Source: Pseudorhodobacter wandonensis (GTDB lineage: Bacteria > Pseudomonadota > Alphaproteobacteria > Rhodobacterales > Rhodobacteraceae). From it: 64,000 nucleotides of DNA. The stretch covers positions 1 to 64,000 of the forward strand of contig NZ_LGHT01000042.1 in the NCBI RefSeq assembly GCF_001202035.1. Direction: 5' to 3'. The position numbers and the translations under genes were made by a program. The notes under the pieces were generated by a model. It was not told where the DNA came from and did no database searches. It was given only the letters and a program-made list of their open reading frames with translations. Of this stretch, positions 17,854 to 27,293 are shown piece by piece. The first letter of the stretch is position 1, and every line of letters starts with the position of its first letter.

Positions 17854-20207
17854 GCATCGGCAACGCCCTTCCACATGATGCGGCCCCTCTGCACGTCACT
17901 GGTGCCGCGCGCTATGTCGATGACATCCCGCTGCCGCAAGGCGCTCTGCATCTGGCCTTTGGTCTGTCAACGATCGCACATGGTGATATCACATCCCTAG
18001 ACCTTTCCGCCGTCCGTGCGGCCAAAGGTGTAGTTGCGGTTTATGCAGCGTCTGATTTCGCCGAGATGCCCGATTGCTCGCCGTCAACGCATGATGAACC
18101 GCTTTTGGCCATGGGCCGCGTGCACTACATCGGCCAGCCAGTGTTTTTGGTGGTGGCGACCAGCCATCTTGCCGCCCGCAAAGCCGCGCGCCTGGCCAAA
18201 ATCGACTACGCCCCTCTGCCGGCAGTTCTTACCGTTGATGACGCACTGGCTGCCAATTCGCGGTTTGAAAGCGGCCCTGTCATTTGGGCCAAAGGCGATG
18301 CCGCCACAGCCCTTGCCCGCGCCCTGCGCGTGGTTGAAGGCGAATTGGAGGTTGGCGGCCAAGAGCATTTTTATCTTGAGGGCCAAATTGCTGCCGCCAT
18401 CCCGCAAGAGGGCGGGGATATGTTGATCCATTCCTCGACCCAGCATCCGACCGAAATCCAGCACAAGGTGGCCCATGCGCTGCATGTGCCGATGCATGCG
18501 GTACGGGTGGAAACGCGGCGCATGGGGGGCGGGTTTGGCGGTAAGGAAAGCCAAGGCAATGCGCTGGCGATTGCCTGTGCGATTGCCGCGCGCGACACGG
18601 GCCGCCCGTGCAAAATGCGCTATGACCGCGACGATGACATGATGATCACCGGCAAGCGCCATGATCTGCGCATCCGCTATCGCGCCGGGTTTGATGACAC
18701 GGGGCGCGTAACGGCGGTTGCGTTTACCCATCTGTTCCGCTGCGGTTGGGCGCTTGACCTGTCGATCCCTGTGGCCGATCGCGCGATGTTGCATTCGGAC
18801 AATTGCTATCACCTGACCGATGTGCGGATCGAAAGTCACCGTTTGCGCACCAATACCCAAAGTGCCACCGCCTTTCGCGGCTTTGGTGGCCCGCAAGGTA
18901 TGGTGGGAATTGAACGGGTGATGGATCATATCGCCAGTGATCTGGGATTGGACCCGCTGGCAGTGCGCCGTGTGAATTTTTATGCCGGGATGGTGGCCAA
19001 GGCTGGGGGGGCGCTGCCCCCCCAGACCCCCCTGAGGTATTTGGACCAAGATGAAGGGGCACGGGCAGTTCAGACCACCCCCTATCATATGCCTGTTACG
19101 GATTTCATCGCGGATACGCTGGTTTCTGCTTTGGAAGAAAGTTCGGGCTATGCCGCGCGGCGGGCAGCCATTGCCAAGTGGAATGCGACCAGCCCAGTTT
19201 TGAAACGCGGGATCGCCTTAACACCGGTGAAGTTCGGGATATCTTTTACCCTTACACATTTGAATCAGGCTGGCGCTTTGGTGCATGTCTATCAGGATGG
19301 GTCTGTTCATCTGAACCATGGCGGCACGGAAATGGGGCAAGGCCTGTTCCAAAAGGTGGCCCAAGTCGCCGCCGCTGTGTTTGGTGTTGATATAGAGGCT
19401 GTCAAAATCACTGCGACCGATACTGCCAAAGTGCCGAATACCAGTGCGACCGCCGCGTCTTCGGGATCGGATTTGAACGGTATGGCGGCACAGGCAGCTT
19501 GTGTGACAATCCGCGACAGGATGGCCGCATTCTTGGCCGAGCGGCATCAGGCGCAAGCGCAGGATGTGCGGTTTGTTGCGGGGCGCGTAAACGTGGGCGA
19601 CGCAGATTACAGCTTTGCCGAAGCGGCGGCGCTGGCCTATGCAGGGCGTATCTCACTGTCCTCGACCGGATTTTATGCCACGCCCAAGATTACCTGGGAC
19701 CGCGCGGCGGGCAAGGGACGGCCGTTCTTGTACTTTGCCTATGGGGCCGCTGTGACCGAGGTGGTGATCGATACCCTGACCGGCGAAAACCGCATTCTGC
19801 GCGCAGATGTGTTGCATGACACAGGCGCAAGCCTGAACCCGGCCTTGGACATCGGGCAGATCGAAGGCGCCTATGTCCAAGGGGCTGGCTGGCTGACGAT
19901 GGAGGAATTGGTTTGGGATGATAAGGGCGCGTTGCGAACCCATGCGCCCAGCACCTATAAAATTCCGGCCTGTTCCGACCGCCCGCCGGTTTTCAACGTT
20001 TCCCTGTGGGGCCATGACAACCCCGAGGCAACCGTAGGCAGGTCCAAGGCCGTGGGAGAGCCGCCTTTTATGTTGGGAATTTCAGCATTTATGGCCTTGT
20101 CGGATGCCGTCGCCGCCTGTGGTGATGGAACGCGATATGTGGCACTTGACGCGCCTGCGACGCCGGAACGCATTTTGGCCGCCGTACAAAGGCAGCGCGA
20201 TGTTTGA
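17850..20207 (+). CDS. xdhB: Xanthine dehydrogenase molybdopterin subunit carrying a translated repeat
   Basis: Catalytic molybdopterin subunit, 785 residues, with an ATGA overlap with xdhA. Family motifs include [13 protein letters not shown] at the N-terminus, [40 protein letters not shown] and, near the C-terminus, [10 protein letters not shown], which holds the catalytic glutamate. Residues about 385-403 ([19 protein letters not shown]) are encoded by a copy of the dispersed palindromic repeat. The block after it (TTPYHMP) resumes family-like sequence. The stop overlaps the xdhC start by 8 nt. Confidence 0.95.
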   Translation: MSIGNALPHDAAPLHVTGAARYVDDIPLPQGALHLAFGLSTIAHGDITSLDLSAVRAAKGVVAVYAASDFAEMPDCSPSTHDEPLLAMGRVHYIGQPVFLVVATSHLAARKAARLAKIDYAPLPAVLTVDDALAANSRFESGPVIWAKGDAATALARALRVVEGELEVGGQEHFYLEGQIAAAIPQEGGDMLIHSSTQHPTEIQHKVAHALHVPMHAVRVETRRMGGGFGGKESQGNALAIACAIAARDTGRPCKMRYDRDDDMMITGKRHDLRIRYRAGFDDTGRVTAVAFTHLFRCGWALDLSIPVADRAMLHSDNCYHLTDVRIESHRLRTNTQSATAFRGFGGPQGMVGIERVMDHIASDLGLDPLAVRRVNFYAGMVAKAGGALPPQTPLRYLDQDEGARAVQTTPYHMPVTDFIADTLVSALEESSGYAARRAAIAKWNATSPVLKRGIALTPVKFGISFTLTHLNQAGALVHVYQDGSVHLNHGGTEMGQGLFQKVAQVAAAVFGVDIEAVKITATDTAKVPNTSATAASSGSDLNGMAAQAACVTIRDRMAAFLAERHQAQAQDVRFVAGRVNVGDADYSFAEAAALAYAGRISLSSTGFYATPKITWDRAAGKGRPFLYFAYGAAVTEVVIDTLTGENRILRADVLHDTGASLNPALDIGQIEGAYVQGAGWLTMEELVWDDKGALRTHAPSTYKIPACSDRPPVFNVSLWGHDNPEATVGRSKAVGEPPFMLGISAFMALSDAVAACGDGTRYVALDAPATPERILAAVQRQRDV
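19003..19055 (+). repeat. Dispersed palindromic repeat, copy 3, inside xdhB
   Basis: CTGGGGGGG (19003-19011) and CCCCCCCAG (19017-19025) form a 9-bp stem around CGCTG. ACCCCCCTGA follows, then the tail GGTATTTGGACCAAGATGAA (19036-19055), which is identical at 22699 and 32449. It is in frame with xdhB. Confidence 0.85.
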
Positions 20208-21132
20208 TCTGGCCGCAGTCAAGGCCGCGATCAAGGCACAAAGGCGCATAGCGCGGGTCGCCATCGCGGCGGTTGCAGGGTCTTCACCACGCGAAGTCGG
20301 GGCTGCCATGCTGGTTTGGCCGCAAGGGCAATCGGGCACAATTGGCGGTGGAGCGCTGGAATTTCAGGCGATGCAAACCGCGCGTGAAATGTTGGCAAAC
20401 GGGCCGTCGCAACGGCTGACCCGAGAGGCCTTGGGGCCAAAGTTGGGCCAATGCTGCGGTGGCACTGTCACCCTGCTGACCGAAGTGTTCGATGCGGGCA
20501 CCCTGCCCACGGCGGATGTGTTTGCGCGGTCCTTGGATGGCCGCCCGATGCCTTTGGCCGTGAAGCGGCTGCTGGCGCAGGCAAGGGGGCAAGGTAAGCG
20601 CCCTGCCCCAGCGCTCATTCAAGGATGGATGGTGGAACCGATTGCACACCCCACGCGGCAGGTTTGGGTTTGGGGGGCAGGGCATGTCGGGCGTGCGATA
20701 GTAGGCATGTTGGCCCCCCTGCCCGATTTTGCAATCGCTTGGGTTGATGTGGCTGCGGACCGATTTCCGCAGGACATCCCGGAAGGTGTGACAGCCTTGC
20801 CCACAGCAGCGCCCGAAGTTTTGATGCCCCACGCGCCCCTAGACGCCGAGCACCTGATCCTAACCTATTCGCACGCGCTTGACCTTGCACTATGCCATGC
20901 GGCATTGACCCGCGGCTTTTCCCGCTGCGGGCTTATCGGATCAAAAACCAAATGGGCGCGGTTTCGCAAACGTCTCGCAGCGCTTGGCCACGCGCCGAGC
21001 GAAATATCCCGCATCGACTGCCCGATTGGCGATACGGGTTTAGGAAAACACCCGCAAGCGATTGCCATCGGGGTCGCGTCACAGCTACTAAAACTAACAA
21101 CAGGCGCGTCACGACAGGAGAAGGCGATATGA
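20200..21132 (+). CDS. xdhC: XdhC, xanthine dehydrogenase maturation factor
   Basis: Binds the molybdenum cofactor and delivers its sulphurated form to XdhB; it is not part of the final enzyme. 310 residues from ATG at 20200. The N-terminal XdhC/CoxI domain holds the conserved cysteine pair in LGQCCGGTVTLL. The C-terminal Rossmann-like domain has VWVWGAGHVGRAIVG and a GLIGSKTKWARFRKRL block. It overlaps xdhB by 8 nt and the downstream ABC ATPase by 4 nt, linking cofactor insertion and substrate import in one operon. Confidence 0.93.
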   Translation: MFDLAAVKAAIKAQRRIARVAIAAVAGSSPREVGAAMLVWPQGQSGTIGGGALEFQAMQTAREMLANGPSQRLTREALGPKLGQCCGGTVTLLTEVFDAGTLPTADVFARSLDGRPMPLAVKRLLAQARGQGKRPAPALIQGWMVEPIAHPTRQVWVWGAGHVGRAIVGMLAPLPDFAIAWVDVAADRFPQDIPEGVTALPTAAPEVLMPHAPLDAEHLILTYSHALDLALCHAALTRGFSRCGLIGSKTKWARFRKRLAALGHAPSEISRIDCPIGDTGLGKHPQAIAIGVASQLLKLTTGASRQEKAI

Positions 21133-22658
21133 CAAACGAGCTTTTGCGCATCAGCGGCGTGACCAAGGCCTATCCGGGGGTGATTGCCAATTCGGATGTG
21201 TCCTTTTCCATTGCCAAAGGCGAGATTCATGCGCTCTTGGGCGAAAACGGCGCAGGCAAATCGACGCTTGTCAAAATGATCTATGGGTTGGTGAAACCCG
21301 ACAGCGGCACGTTGCATCTGCACGGCCAGCCTTATGCGCCCACCCGCCCCAGTGCCGCACGCAATGCAGGCGTGGCAATGGTGTTCCAGCATTTCAGCCT
21401 GTTTGAGGCACTGAATGTGGCCGAGAACGTAGCGCTTGGTATGGAAAATCCGCCGCCGATGCGCGCATTGGCGCAGAAAATCCGCGCGGTGTCTGAAGAT
21501 TATGGCCTGCCGCTGGACCCTTCGCGCATGGTGGGTGATTTGTCGGCGGGTGAACGGCAACGTGTTGAGATTATCCGCTGTTTGCTGCAAGACCCCAAGC
21601 TGCTGATTATGGATGAACCGACCAGCGTTCTGACCCCGCAAGAGGTCGAGATTCTGTTCCAGACCCTGCGCCAGCTCTCGGCCGAGGGCACCGCGATTTT
21701 GTACATCAGCCATAAGCTGGAAGAAATTCGGGCGCTATGTGACGAGGCGACGATTTTGCGCCGGGGCAAAGTGGTTGGGACTTGTACCCCGCGCGATGTA
21801 TCGGCGCGGGATATGGCGGAAATGATGGTCGGGGCAGTGCTAACGCCACCAGCGCGTGCCGCGCGCAAAGATTGGGGCGACCCACAAGCCGCATTGGAAG
21901 TGTCTGGCCTAAGCTTGGCATCGCCGATACCGTTCGGCACCTCTTTGAAAGATATCAGCTTTTCGGTGCAGCGCGGTGAAATTCTGGGCATTGCAGGCGT
22001 GGCAGGAAATGGGCAAGACGAATTGTTGCTGGCATTGTCAGGCGAGTTGCGATCCGCGCCAGACATGGTGAAATGTCACGGCAAACCGATTGGTGAAGCC
22101 CCACCGAATGCGCGCCGCGCGATGGGCTTTGTCGCCGCCCCCGAGGACAGGCTGGGCCATGCCGCAGCCCCGGATATGAGCCTTGTGGAAAACGCCTTGC
22201 TATCAGGGGCAGTGCGCAAAGATCTAACCCGCAACGGCTTTATCGACTGGGCAAAAACCAAGGTCTGGGCCGAGGAGGTGGTGGCGCAATATGACGTCCG
22301 CACCCCCGGCACCTGGGTCGCGGCGCGGGCACTTTCGGGGGGCAACTTGCAAAAATTCCTGATGGGACGAGAGTTGAGCCAAGCCCCGGAAGTGGTGATC
22401 ATCAACCAGCCCACATGGGGCGTGGATGCAGCCGCCGCAGCCTTTATCCGGCAAGAAATATTAAACCGCGCACAAGATGGTGCTGCCGTAGTGGTGATTT
22501 CGCAAGATCTGGATGACTTGCTTGAGGTTTCGGACCGATTTGCCGCGCTGAACGAAGGGCGTCTGACGCCCACACGACCGACCGAAGGGCTGACGGTAGA
22601 TGAAATTGGCCTGATGATGGGCGGCGCGCATGGCATGGAGGTAGCGCATCATGGGTAG
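21129..22658 (+). CDS. Nucleoside/purine-type ABC transporter ATP-binding protein
   Basis: 509 residues with two fused ABC domains, the RbsA/YufO architecture of transporters that use BMP-family binding proteins. The first domain has Walker A GENGAGKST (residues 38-46), signature LSAGERQRVEI and Walker B LLIMDEPTS. The second has a degenerate Walker A (GVAGNGQDELLLA lacks the Lys-Ser/Thr) but an intact LSGGNLQKFLMGREL signature, the usual asymmetry in this family. It starts with ATGA overlapping xdhC. Sitting in the xdh operon with two permeases and a BMP-type lipoprotein-like receptor, it most likely powers import of a purine base or nucleoside. Confidence 0.9.
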   Translation: MTNELLRISGVTKAYPGVIANSDVSFSIAKGEIHALLGENGAGKSTLVKMIYGLVKPDSGTLHLHGQPYAPTRPSAARNAGVAMVFQHFSLFEALNVAENVALGMENPPPMRALAQKIRAVSEDYGLPLDPSRMVGDLSAGERQRVEIIRCLLQDPKLLIMDEPTSVLTPQEVEILFQTLRQLSAEGTAILYISHKLEEIRALCDEATILRRGKVVGTCTPRDVSARDMAEMMVGAVLTPPARAARKDWGDPQAALEVSGLSLASPIPFGTSLKDISFSVQRGEILGIAGVAGNGQDELLLALSGELRSAPDMVKCHGKPIGEAPPNARRAMGFVAAPEDRLGHAAAPDMSLVENALLSGAVRKDLTRNGFIDWAKTKVWAEEVVAQYDVRTPGTWVAARALSGGNLQKFLMGRELSQAPEVVIINQPTWGVDAAAAAFIRQEILNRAQDGAAVVVISQDLDDLLEVSDRFAALNEGRLTPTRPTEGLTVDEIGLMMGGAHGMEVAHHG

Positions 22659-22697
22659 CTTTTGCTTTCAAGAACAGGATTGCTGTGCGGGCGGATT

Positions 22698-22720
22698 AGG
22701 TATTTGGACCAAGATGAAAT
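22698..22720 (+). repeat. Dispersed repeat, tail-only copy 4
   Basis: GGTATTTGGACCAAGATGAA, identical to the tails at 19036 and 32449, lies in the short gap between the ATPase and permease genes. The GC palindrome that precedes it in full copies is missing; only TGCGGGCGGATT remains upstream. Confidence 0.75.
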
Positions 22721-22744
22721 CAGGTGATTGTTTGGGGGCGGCAT

Positions 22745-23827
22745 ATGTTGGTACTTGAAAAGCGCCCGTCGCCATCGCGGTTCTGGCAATATGCAACGCC
22801 TGTTTTGGCTGTCGTCTTGACGATGCTCGCGGGGGGGCTGTTGTTTGCCGCGTTGGGGAAAGACCCCTTTGTCGCCATTAGAACAATTTTCTGGGACCCG
22901 CTGTTTGGCGAGTTTGCCTTTTACCTGCGTGGCCAGCTATTGGTCAAAGCCGGGCCGTTGATTTTGATCGCGGTCGGGTTGTCGCTGGGGTTTCGCGCAG
23001 GCATTTGGAATATTGGCGCCGAAGGCCAGTATATCATGGGCGCTATCTTTGGTGCGGGTGTAGGCCTAGCAGTATTTCCCACCGAAAGCCGCTGGATTTT
23101 TCCAGTGATGATTGTTGCGGGCGCTTTTGGCGGCTGGCTCTGGTCAATGATTCCCGCGATTTTGAAAACGCGGTTCAATACCAATGAAATTTTGGTGTCA
23201 TTGATGCTGGTCTATGTGGCACAAACTATCTTGTCCAAAGCCGCCACAGGCTTTTTGCGCAATCCGCAGGGCATGGGCTTTCCCGGCAGTCGTAATTTTT
23301 CGACCTATCCGGCGGCGCGCAATGTCGAATTAATCGCTGGCTCGGGTATGCATTGGGGGGTGGTAGCAGCGTTTATCGCCGTGATCGCGGCCTATGTTTT
23401 GCTGCAACGACATATGCTTGGGTTTCAGATCAAGCTGGCAGGCCAAGCGCCACGGGCCGCGCGGTTTGCGGGTGTGCAGCCCACGCGTTTGGTGGTGATG
23501 TGCATGGGAATTTCCGGCGCGTTGGCGGGGCTGGCAGGGATTTTCGAGGTCTCGGGGCCTGCGGGGCAAATAAGTATTGATTTTGCATCCGGCTATGGCT
23601 TTACCGCAATCATCGTCGCGTTCTTGGGCCGGTTGAACCCTTTGGGCATTTTGCTGGCCGGGCTGGTCATGGCACTAACTTATGTAGGGGGCGAGATGGC
23701 CTCGACCAACCTCGGCCTGCCTTCGGCGGCTATTCAGGCGTTTCAGGGGATGCTCTTGTTTTTCCTGCTGGCAGTTGACCTGCTGTCAAATTACCGCATC
23801 CGGTTGATGACAGGGAGGGCCGCGTGA
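22745..23827 (+). CDS. ABC transporter permease 1 (nucleoside/purine type)
   Basis: 360 residues from ATG at 22745, preceded by a GGGGGCGG Shine-Dalgarno; the ATG-like start further upstream is less well placed. BPD_transp_2 family inner-membrane permease with about nine hydrophobic helices. The central signature GLSLGFRAGIWNIGAEGQYIMGAIFG appears near residue 80 (conserved core GIWNIGAEGQ), and a second glycine-rich loop GISGALAGLAGIFEVSG lies in the C-terminal half. It is partnered with the next permease and overlaps it by 1 nt. Confidence 0.9.
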   Translation: MLVLEKRPSPSRFWQYATPVLAVVLTMLAGGLLFAALGKDPFVAIRTIFWDPLFGEFAFYLRGQLLVKAGPLILIAVGLSLGFRAGIWNIGAEGQYIMGAIFGAGVGLAVFPTESRWIFPVMIVAGAFGGWLWSMIPAILKTRFNTNEILVSLMLVYVAQTILSKAATGFLRNPQGMGFPGSRNFSTYPAARNVELIAGSGMHWGVVAAFIAVIAAYVLLQRHMLGFQIKLAGQAPRAARFAGVQPTRLVVMCMGISGALAGLAGIFEVSGPAGQISIDFASGYGFTAIIVAFLGRLNPLGILLAGLVMALTYVGGEMASTNLGLPSAAIQAFQGMLLFFLLAVDLLSNYRIRLMTGRAA

Positions 23828-24759
23828 TGGATCTTGGAGGTATCAACCCAGCGGTTCTGGTGGCGTCACTAATGGTCGCCTCTGTTCCGATCATGTTGGC
23901 AGCGATTGGTGAATTGGTTGTGGAAAAGGCCGGTGTTCTGAACCTTGGGGTTGAGGGCATGATGATTATGGGCGCAGTTTGCGGCTTTGCCACGGCGGTA
24001 GAAACCGGCAGCCCGTTTCTGGGATTCATTGGCGGGGCGCTGGGGGCAATGGCGCTAAGCTTTGTCTTTGCGGTTTTGACCCAGTTTTTGCAGGCCAATC
24101 AGGTGGCGACTGGCCTTGCGCTAACGCTGTTTGGGCTGGGATTATCCAGCCTTATGGGCCAAGGCTATGTTGGCATCAAACCGCCTCTTACCGACGTAGT
24201 GCCGTTTGGCCCCTTGGCCGACTTGCCAGTTGTAGGGCGGATTTTGTTTGACCATGACCCAATGGTTTACCTGTCGATTGCAGTCATCGCTGTAGTTTGG
24301 GCGGTGCTGAAATTCAGCCGTATGGGCCTGATCTTGCGCGCGGTGGGCGAAAACCATGATGCGGCCCATGCGCTGGGGTATAAGGTTACGCGCATACGCG
24401 TTCTGGCGATTATGTTTGGCGGCGCGATGGCGGGGCTTGGCGGCGCGTATCTGAGTCTGGTGCGCGTGCCGCAATGGACCGATGGAATCACCGCAGGCGC
24501 AGGCTGGATCGCGCTGGCGATTGTGGTTTTTGCCAGCTGGAAACCGTGGCGCGTGTTGATCGGGGCCTATCTTTTTGGCGGAATCTCGGTGTTACAGCTG
24601 AATCTTCAGGCAGCGGGCGCGCGTATTCCGGTCGAGTACTTGTCGATGTCGCCTTATCTGATAACCATCTTGGTGTTGGTCATCATGTCGTCGGGCAAAG
24701 GGCGGTCTGCAATGAACGCCCCCGCGGCCTTGGGCCAGAATTTTCACGCTTCCCGTTAA
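23827..24759 (+). CDS. ABC transporter permease 2 (nucleoside/purine type)
   Basis: 310 residues from ATG at 23827 (TGATG junction with the previous stop; GGGAGG lies upstream, and a GTG at 23824 is the alternative). Same permease family: EKAGVLNLGVEGMMIMGAV is the signature loop and GGAMAGLGGAYLSLVRVPQW the C-terminal conserved segment. About eight hydrophobic helices are visible. Heterodimeric permeases of this kind work with one double ATPase and one BMP receptor, all four of which are contiguous here. Confidence 0.9.
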   Translation: MDLGGINPAVLVASLMVASVPIMLAAIGELVVEKAGVLNLGVEGMMIMGAVCGFATAVETGSPFLGFIGGALGAMALSFVFAVLTQFLQANQVATGLALTLFGLGLSSLMGQGYVGIKPPLTDVVPFGPLADLPVVGRILFDHDPMVYLSIAVIAVVWAVLKFSRMGLILRAVGENHDAAHALGYKVTRIRVLAIMFGGAMAGLGGAYLSLVRVPQWTDGITAGAGWIALAIVVFASWKPWRVLIGAYLFGGISVLQLNLQAAGARIPVEYLSMSPYLITILVLVIMSSGKGRSAMNAPAALGQNFHASR

Positions 24760-24814
24760 GGGGGGCCAAAACCTAACCGGGCCGCAGAACGGCCCATCCA
24801 ACCGGGAGACGAAT

Positions 24815-25906
24815 ATGAACCGAAGAATTTTGATGGCATCGGCTGCAATGGCGCTTGGGCTTGCCTTTGGTGGCGGCGCGCAGGCGGCTGGCATGGATAA
24901 GGTAAAGGCGTGCTTTGTTTATGTGGGCCCCGTAGGTGACGGCGGCTGGACCTATCAGCACGACCAAGGCCGCCAGGCCCTTATCGCCGAGTTTGGCGAT
25001 AAGGTTGACGCCAGCACGTTCCAAGAAAACGTGCCAGAGGGTGCCGATGCCGAGCGCGTGTTGACGCAGATGGCACTTGGTGGCTGCAATATCATTTTCA
25101 CAACATCCTTTGGCTATATGGATGCAACAAACGCAGTTGCTGCCAAGTTCCCGAATGTAAAATTCGAACATGCAACCGGCTACCGCCGCGACAGCGAGAA
25201 CGTATCAACCTATGGCGCGCGGTTCTATGAAGGCCGTGCCGTGATTGGCACGATCGCAGGCCGGATGACAAAGAGCAACAAGATCGGTTACATCGGATCT
25301 TTCCCGATTCCGGAAGTTATTCGTGGCATCAACTCGACCTATTTGCACGCCAAGAAAGTGAACCCTGACGTGACGATGTCGGTGGTCTGGGCCTATACAT
25401 GGTTCGACCCGGCGAAAGAGGCGGATGCGGCCAAGGCGCTGATCGAACAAGGCGTGGATGTGATCGTGCAGCACACGGATTCGACCGCACCTTTGGCAGA
25501 AGCCGCAAAAACCGAAGGCGTGATCGGCTTTGGCCAAGCCTCGGATATGAAAGAGTATAAACCAAGCCCGCGGGTTTCGTCGATCATCGACAACTGGGCG
25601 CCATACTACGTCAAGCGCGTTGGCGCCCTGCTGGATGGCACCTATGCGCAAGTTGACAGCTGGGAAGGTATCGGGGCCGGCGAAGTGGAAATCGGCGAAA
25701 TTACCGACGCTGTTCCGGCAGAGGTGAAAGCCGAGGCCGAAGCGCTGCGTGATGCGATCGGCGCGGGCACCTACCACCCGTTCACCGGCCCGATCAACAA
25801 GCAGGATGGCTCGGCTTGGCTGGCCGATGGCGTGACCGCGCCGGATGGCGATTTGCTGGGCATGGACTTTTATGTTGAGGGTATCACTGGCGATATCCCC
25901 AAGTAA
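24815..25906 (+). CDS. BMP-family periplasmic binding protein
   Basis: 363 residues, with a clear Sec signal peptide (MNRRILMASAAMALGLAFG, cleavage near AQA-AG). The Bmp/PnrA family binds nucleosides or purines. Typical blocks are VGPVGDGGWTYQHDQGR, ITTSFGYMDAT-like IIFTTSFGY, KIGYIGSFPIPEVIRGIN and QHTDSTAPLAEAAK. The absence of a lipobox cysteine means it is likely a free periplasmic protein. Strong GGGAG before ATG. It closes the xdh/uptake operon; association with xdh favours a purine ligand, which is inference. Confidence 0.9.
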   Translation: MNRRILMASAAMALGLAFGGGAQAAGMDKVKACFVYVGPVGDGGWTYQHDQGRQALIAEFGDKVDASTFQENVPEGADAERVLTQMALGGCNIIFTTSFGYMDATNAVAAKFPNVKFEHATGYRRDSENVSTYGARFYEGRAVIGTIAGRMTKSNKIGYIGSFPIPEVIRGINSTYLHAKKVNPDVTMSVVWAYTWFDPAKEADAAKALIEQGVDVIVQHTDSTAPLAEAAKTEGVIGFGQASDMKEYKPSPRVSSIIDNWAPYYVKRVGALLDGTYAQVDSWEGIGAGEVEIGEITDAVPAEVKAEAEALRDAIGAGTYHPFTGPINKQDGSAWLADGVTAPDGDLLGMDFYVEGITGDIPK

Positions 25907-25944
25907 TCGTAAGCAAACCGGCATCGTTCTGGTTTGATAGCAAA

Positions 25945-26005
25945 GCTGGGGGGCTGTCTGCCCCCCAGACCCCCGAGGATATTTTTGCCGAAAAGAAAGC
26001 GGGGG
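25945..26005 (+). repeat. Dispersed palindromic repeat, copy 5
   Basis: A full intergenic unit. CTGGGGGG (25946-25953) and CCCCCCAG (25961-25968) enclose CTGTCTG. ACCCCCGAGGATATTT follows, then GCCGAAAAGAAAGCGGG. It is nearly identical to the inverted copy inside xdhA and probably also acts as a 3'-end hairpin for the BMP operon. Confidence 0.85.
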
Positions 26006-26062
26006 AAGGCCAAGTTTGGTCCTGCCGGTTTCGAAGGTATAGAGGCTGGGTTGGACTAGGCC

Positions 26063-27139
26063 ATGGACTACGACTTTATCATAATCGGTGGCGGGATTGC
26101 CGGAATTTCCTGCGCGGCAAGGCTGGCGAAAGCTGGCAAAGTTCTGCTGTTGGAAGCCGAGGATGCTTTGGCCTATCATGCCTCGGGCCGTTCAGCCGCG
26201 CTCTATGAGCCGCGCTATGGGCTAGCGCCTGTTGTCGCATTGTCGATGGCCTCGGCCGCGTATTTCCACTCGGTCCCTGATCTTTTATCCCCGCGCGGGA
26301 TGATGATTGTTGCCAAAGCCGACGAAAAATCGGCGTTTGAGGCCGATGCCGCGAGTATGGAGCTTGTGCCGATGTCGGTTGAAGAGGCACGTCTGGTCGT
26401 TCCAATATTGAACCCCGAAACCGTTGCACATGTCGCGATGGCCGATCATGCATGGGATATTGATACCGATCTGTTGTTGCAAGGCTTTGCCCGACAGGCG
26501 CGCAGAGACCATGCCGAGATTGTGACAAAGGCCCCTGTCACGGCAATTGCCCGCGATGCGAGTGGTTGGCGCGTGACCACGCCACAGGGTGCGTTTTCGG
26601 CACGGATATTGATTAACGCATCCGGCGCTTGGGCGGATGAGATAGCCAAAATGGCAGGGGTCGCACCTTTGGGCATGACGCCATTGCGGCGCTCGATGGC
26701 CCGCATCCCCGCCCCCGGTGGCCATGACATCAGCCGCTGGCCCATGATCTTTGGCGGTGGCGAGACGTGGTATTGCAAACCTGATGCTGGTGCACTGATT
26801 GTTTCACCCGCAGAAGAGCACCTGACCACACCGCATGATGCCTTTGCTGATGACATGGTACTGGCCGAAGGGCTTGCCCGCTATGAGGAAATGGTCACTG
26901 AACCGGTTACCCGTATGTTGGCAAATTGGGCGGGCCTGCGCACCTTTGCGCCTGACCGCGTGCCGGTTATCGGTTTTGACTGCCATGTGCCTGACTTCTT
27001 TTGGCTGGCGGGCCAGGGGGGCTATGGTTTTCAATCCGCGCCCGCAGCATCGCAGCTTGCGGCCGATCTTTTGACGGGGCAGCCCAGCAGCATTGCAGCC
27101 GAGGTAGTTGCTGCGCTGTCGCCTGCCCGTTTTGGCTAA
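26063..27139 (+). CDS. FAD-dependent oxidoreductase, DAO family (D-arginine dehydrogenase-like)
   Basis: 358 residues. The N-terminal Rossmann motif is FIIIGGGIAGISCAARLA, and E33-type acidic residue in LLLEAEDALAYHASGRSAAL binds the FAD ribose; YHASGRSAA is typical of the DauA-like branch of D-amino-acid/glycine oxidases. A C-terminal FAD contact appears in WLAGQGGYGFQSAPAASQLAADLL. The family oxidatively deaminates D-amino acids or secondary amines; the substrate here is not proven. The gene follows a repeat copy, so it is probably separate from the BMP operon. Shine-Dalgarno is weak (AGGCC). Confidence 0.82.
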   Translation: MDYDFIIIGGGIAGISCAARLAKAGKVLLLEAEDALAYHASGRSAALYEPRYGLAPVVALSMASAAYFHSVPDLLSPRGMMIVAKADEKSAFEADAASMELVPMSVEEARLVVPILNPETVAHVAMADHAWDIDTDLLLQGFARQARRDHAEIVTKAPVTAIARDASGWRVTTPQGAFSARILINASGAWADEIAKMAGVAPLGMTPLRRSMARIPAPGGHDISRWPMIFGGGETWYCKPDAGALIVSPAEEHLTTPHDAFADDMVLAEGLARYEEMVTEPVTRMLANWAGLRTFAPDRVPVIGFDCHVPDFFWLAGQGGYGFQSAPAASQLAADLLTGQPSSIAAEVVAALSPARFG

Positions 27140-27180
27140 TATACGAGAGATGAGCCTTTAACTCTGGTTCGTCCACTGCC

Positions 27181-27194
27181 TTGATGTGCATCAA
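27181..27194. promoter_or_regulatory. Perfect FNR/FnrL-type box
   Basis: TTGATGTGCATCAA matches the FNR consensus TTGAT-N4-ATCAA at all ten fixed positions. The dyad extends to 22 nt (27177-27198). It lies 100 nt upstream of the AhpD-like gene and 42 nt after the FAD oxidoreductase stop. FnrL in Rhodobacteraceae uses this sequence to switch genes under low oxygen. No other perfect copy was noticed in the window. Confidence 0.7.
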
Positions 27195-27293
27195 GGCAAA
27201 GGGCCCCACGGTATGCGACTCAATCAGCGAACCGCGCTGACCTTGCTTGGCCTTTCAAGCAATGTCGTGTGCTTTAGGATGTAGGAGCGCAGA

